Assembly (NCBI RefSeq): GCF_003369445.1
Contig: NZ_QRCU01000036.1
Span: 1-64,000 of the forward strand
DNA from: Arthrobacter silvisoli
GTDB taxonomy: Bacteria; Actinomycetota; Actinomycetes; Actinomycetales; Micrococcaceae
Length of the DNA: 64,000 nucleotides
Reading direction: 5' to 3'
Shown here: in pieces, positions 62,357-64,000 of the stretch
Layout of the letters: every line of letters starts with the position of its first letter
How positions within the stretch are numbered: the first letter of the stretch is position 1
The notes under the pieces: generated by a model
Database searches by the model: none
What the model was told of the DNA's origin: nothing
The model's input: the letters and a program-made list of their open reading frames with translations, nothing else
Position numbers and translations under genes: made by a program

Positions 62357-63561
62357 GCGTCTCGATGACCAAGTGGCTGGAGCAGCAGGCCGCCGTCCGT
62401 GAGCGGCGCGGGCTGCGGCGCTCCCCGGAAACCCGATCGGGTGGCGGGAACGTGGTGGAGCTGTCCAGCAACGATTACCTCGGCCTGGCGTCGGATCCGC
62501 GCCTGGCCGAGGCCGCGTGCGAGGCCGTGCGCCGCTGGGGCACCGGTGCCACATCCTCGCGGCTCGTGGCCGGAACCACCGGGCTGCACCTTGAGCTCGA
62601 GGAGGAGCTGGCCCGCTTCACCGGCATGGAGGCGGGCCTGGTGTTTTCCTCCGGGTACTTGGCGAACCTGGGCGTGGTGACGGCGCTGGGCGGCCCAGGC
62701 ACGCTGATCGTGGCCGACGAGCACTGCCACGCCTCGCTGATCGACGGCTTCCGGCTCTCCCGTTCGCGGGTGGAAACCTTCGCCCACAACGACGTCGACG
62801 ACGCCGCCCGGCTGCTCGCCGAGCGCCTTTCCGGAGTCGCTCGTCCGGGGAACAGCGAGCCGCGGGCGTTGATCGTCGTCGAATCCATCTACAGCGTGTG
62901 GGGCGACGCCGCCCCCTTGGCCTCCCTGCTGGAACTGGCCGTGGACCACGACGCCATGCTGCTGATCGACGAAGCCCACAGCCTGGGCGTCTCGGGCGGA
63001 GCCGGGAATGAGGGATACGGGCACTTGGAGGGACGCGGGCACTTGGAGGGACGCGGCGCCGTGGCCGGGACGGCCCTGGCCGGGCATCCGAACGTGGTGC
63101 TGACCGCCACCCTGTCCAAGGCCCTGGGCAGCCAAGGCGGGGCCGTGCTGGGTTCGGCCCTGTTGCGGGAGCACCTGCTCAACCGCGCGCGGAGCTTCAT
63201 CTTCGATACCGCGCTGGCCCCGGCGTCCGCCGCCGCCGCCCTTGAGGCGCTACGGGTCATCGCCGCCGAGCCGTGGCGTCCGGCCGCTGTCCGCGACAAC
63301 GCCACCCGGCTGGCAATCGGATTGCGGCAGGGCCCAGCACAAGCAGGCGCTGTCCAGTCCGTCCCGCTGCCCGACGCCGGTACGGCACTGCGCGCGAGCC
63401 GCGCTGCGCGTGAAGCCGGGATCCGGGTGGGCTGCTTCCGGCCGCCGTCTGTTCCGGACGGCATCTCCCGGCTGCGCCTGACCGCCCGGGCCACGCTCAC
63501 CCCCGACGAGATCGACTACGCCTGCGCAACGCTGCGCGGCATCCTGGAGGACACCCCATGA
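62353..63561 (+). CDS. bioF: 8-amino-7-oxononanoate synthase
   Basis: 402 residues from a GTG in four-base overlap with bioA. Key regions: LSSNDYLGLASDPRLAEAAC, GTGATSSRLVAGTTGLHLEL, LIDEAHSLGVSGG, and TATLSKALGSQGGAVLGSAL carrying the PLP lysine. It condenses pimeloyl thioester with alanine. An in-frame 18-bp tandem duplication (GHLEGR twice, 63019-63054) lies in a surface loop after the DEAHSLG motif. Confidence 0.95.
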   Translation: MSVSMTKWLEQQAAVRERRGLRRSPETRSGGGNVVELSSNDYLGLASDPRLAEAACEAVRRWGTGATSSRLVAGTTGLHLELEEELARFTGMEAGLVFSSGYLANLGVVTALGGPGTLIVADEHCHASLIDGFRLSRSRVETFAHNDVDDAARLLAERLSGVARPGNSEPRALIVVESIYSVWGDAAPLASLLELAVDHDAMLLIDEAHSLGVSGGAGNEGYGHLEGRGHLEGRGAVAGTALAGHPNVVLTATLSKALGSQGGAVLGSALLREHLLNRARSFIFDTALAPASAAAALEALRVIAAEPWRPAAVRDNATRLAIGLRQGPAQAGAVQSVPLPDAGTALRASRAAREAGIRVGCFRPPSVPDGISRLRLTARATLTPDEIDYACATLRGILEDTP

Positions 63562-64000
63562 AGCAAGAGCCCCAGAGCCTGCCACCCATCATCCTGGTCA
63601 CGGGCACGGACACCGGAGTCGGAAAGACGGTCGCCACGGCCGCCCTGGCCGCGGCCTTGCACTCCTTTGGCCGCAGCGTCGCCGCCTATAAGCCGTGCCA
63701 AAGCGGCAACAAGGACGGCGACTCGGACTGTTCCGAAATCGCCAGGCTCGCCGCTCCCCTGACGTCGGAGGCCGGCGTCGTGCTCGAAGAACCACTCGCT
63801 CCGGTGCAGGCCGCCACCGTGGACGGTGTGGAATTGCCGCGCCTGGCGGCGCACGCCGAACGCATCCGGCAGCTCGCCGCCGGGCACCACCACGTGCTGG
63901 TGGAGGGCGCGGGCGGGCTGCTCGTGGAGTTGGATCCCGACGCCGGAACGCTGGCCGATCTCGGCGCCCTCCTCGGGGACGCGGCTGGCTTTGCCGTGGT
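63558..64000 (+). CDS. bioD: Dethiobiotin synthetase (runs off the window)
   Basis: The first 147 codons are present. The P-loop is VTGTDTGVGKTVATAALAAA, followed by AAYKPCQSGNKDGDSDCSEI and VLVEGAGGLLVELDPDAGTL, the standard BioD motifs. It closes the ureido ring of dethiobiotin using ATP and carbon dioxide. The ATG overlaps the bioF stop. The C-terminal ~80 residues are outside the window. Confidence 0.93.
   Translation, partial: MKQEPQSLPPIILVTGTDTGVGKTVATAALAAALHSFGRSVAAYKPCQSGNKDGDSDCSEIARLAAPLTSEAGVVLEEPLAPVQAATVDGVELPRLAAHAERIRQLAAGHHHVLVEGAGGLLVELDPDAGTLADLGALLGDAAGFAV

Noticed and set aside
1..64000. tRNA, rRNA, tmRNA or known riboswitch genes
   Set aside because: None was recognised in the non-coding stretches when read by eye on both strands; a covariance-model scan would be needed to exclude small RNAs.

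Overview
The window is about 64 kb of high-GC actinobacterial chromosome, most like the Arthrobacter / Pseudarthrobacter / Paenarthrobacter group (Micrococcaceae). This rests on GC-rich codon use, a SigK/RskA pair, PucR and excalibur-domain proteins, BsaP inside the biotin operon, and the style of the metabolic genes. No rRNA, tRNA or CRISPR array was seen.

Layout. 1-1.5 kb: insertion-sequence debris (start of an IS1634-type transposase, 5'-truncated ISL3 transposase). 1.5-5.4 kb: an Mrr-like restriction endonuclease with a small partner, then two secreted excalibur-domain proteins (PASTA; HNH nuclease) and a small membrane protein. 5.6-9.5 kb: sigK-rskA with two matching SigK-type promoters, a DUF4383 membrane protein, a GNAT and a VOC protein. 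9.8-17.9 kb: GntR and PucR regulators around an amino-acid ABC transporter, an acyltransferase and an enolase-superfamily enzyme.

18.7-24.9 kb is the most unusual part: a lower-GC biosynthetic locus. On the minus strand, a seven-codon minigene (MLYDHIA) with a strong Shine-Dalgarno sequence is followed by a hairpin and then by cytochrome P450, amidinotransferase, PGM1-type ATP-grasp peptide ligase and a peptide-deformylase-like gene, all tightly coupled. Divergently there is an MFS exporter and a [2Fe-2S] ferredoxin. The Met-x-Tyr-x-His start of the peptide matches the precursor pattern of the P450-crosslinked biarylitide RiPPs. The added guanidine and ligase chemistry suggests an undescribed crosslinked, amidinated peptide.

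26-38 kb: ankyrin protein, DGPF/ECF42 sigma pair, a Fur/Zur-boxed oligopeptide/metal ABC operon with a fused permease, an ABC-F protein, a winged-helix/X25 fusion protein, an adenine/adenosine deaminase and a DNA glycosylase. 38-50 kb: gamma-glutamyltransferase-like protein, Tex, CBS protein, a large metzincin-like protein and a Cas4-like nuclease-helicase fusion. 50-57.7 kb: TetR/SDR pair, 60-bp tandem repeats, an Old Yellow Enzyme homologue, and a flavin monooxygenase/alcohol dehydrogenase operon facing a GAF-domain activator. 57.7-64 kb: NCS1 permease and the biotin operon bioB-bsaP-bioA-bioF-bioD, with bioD running off the window end.
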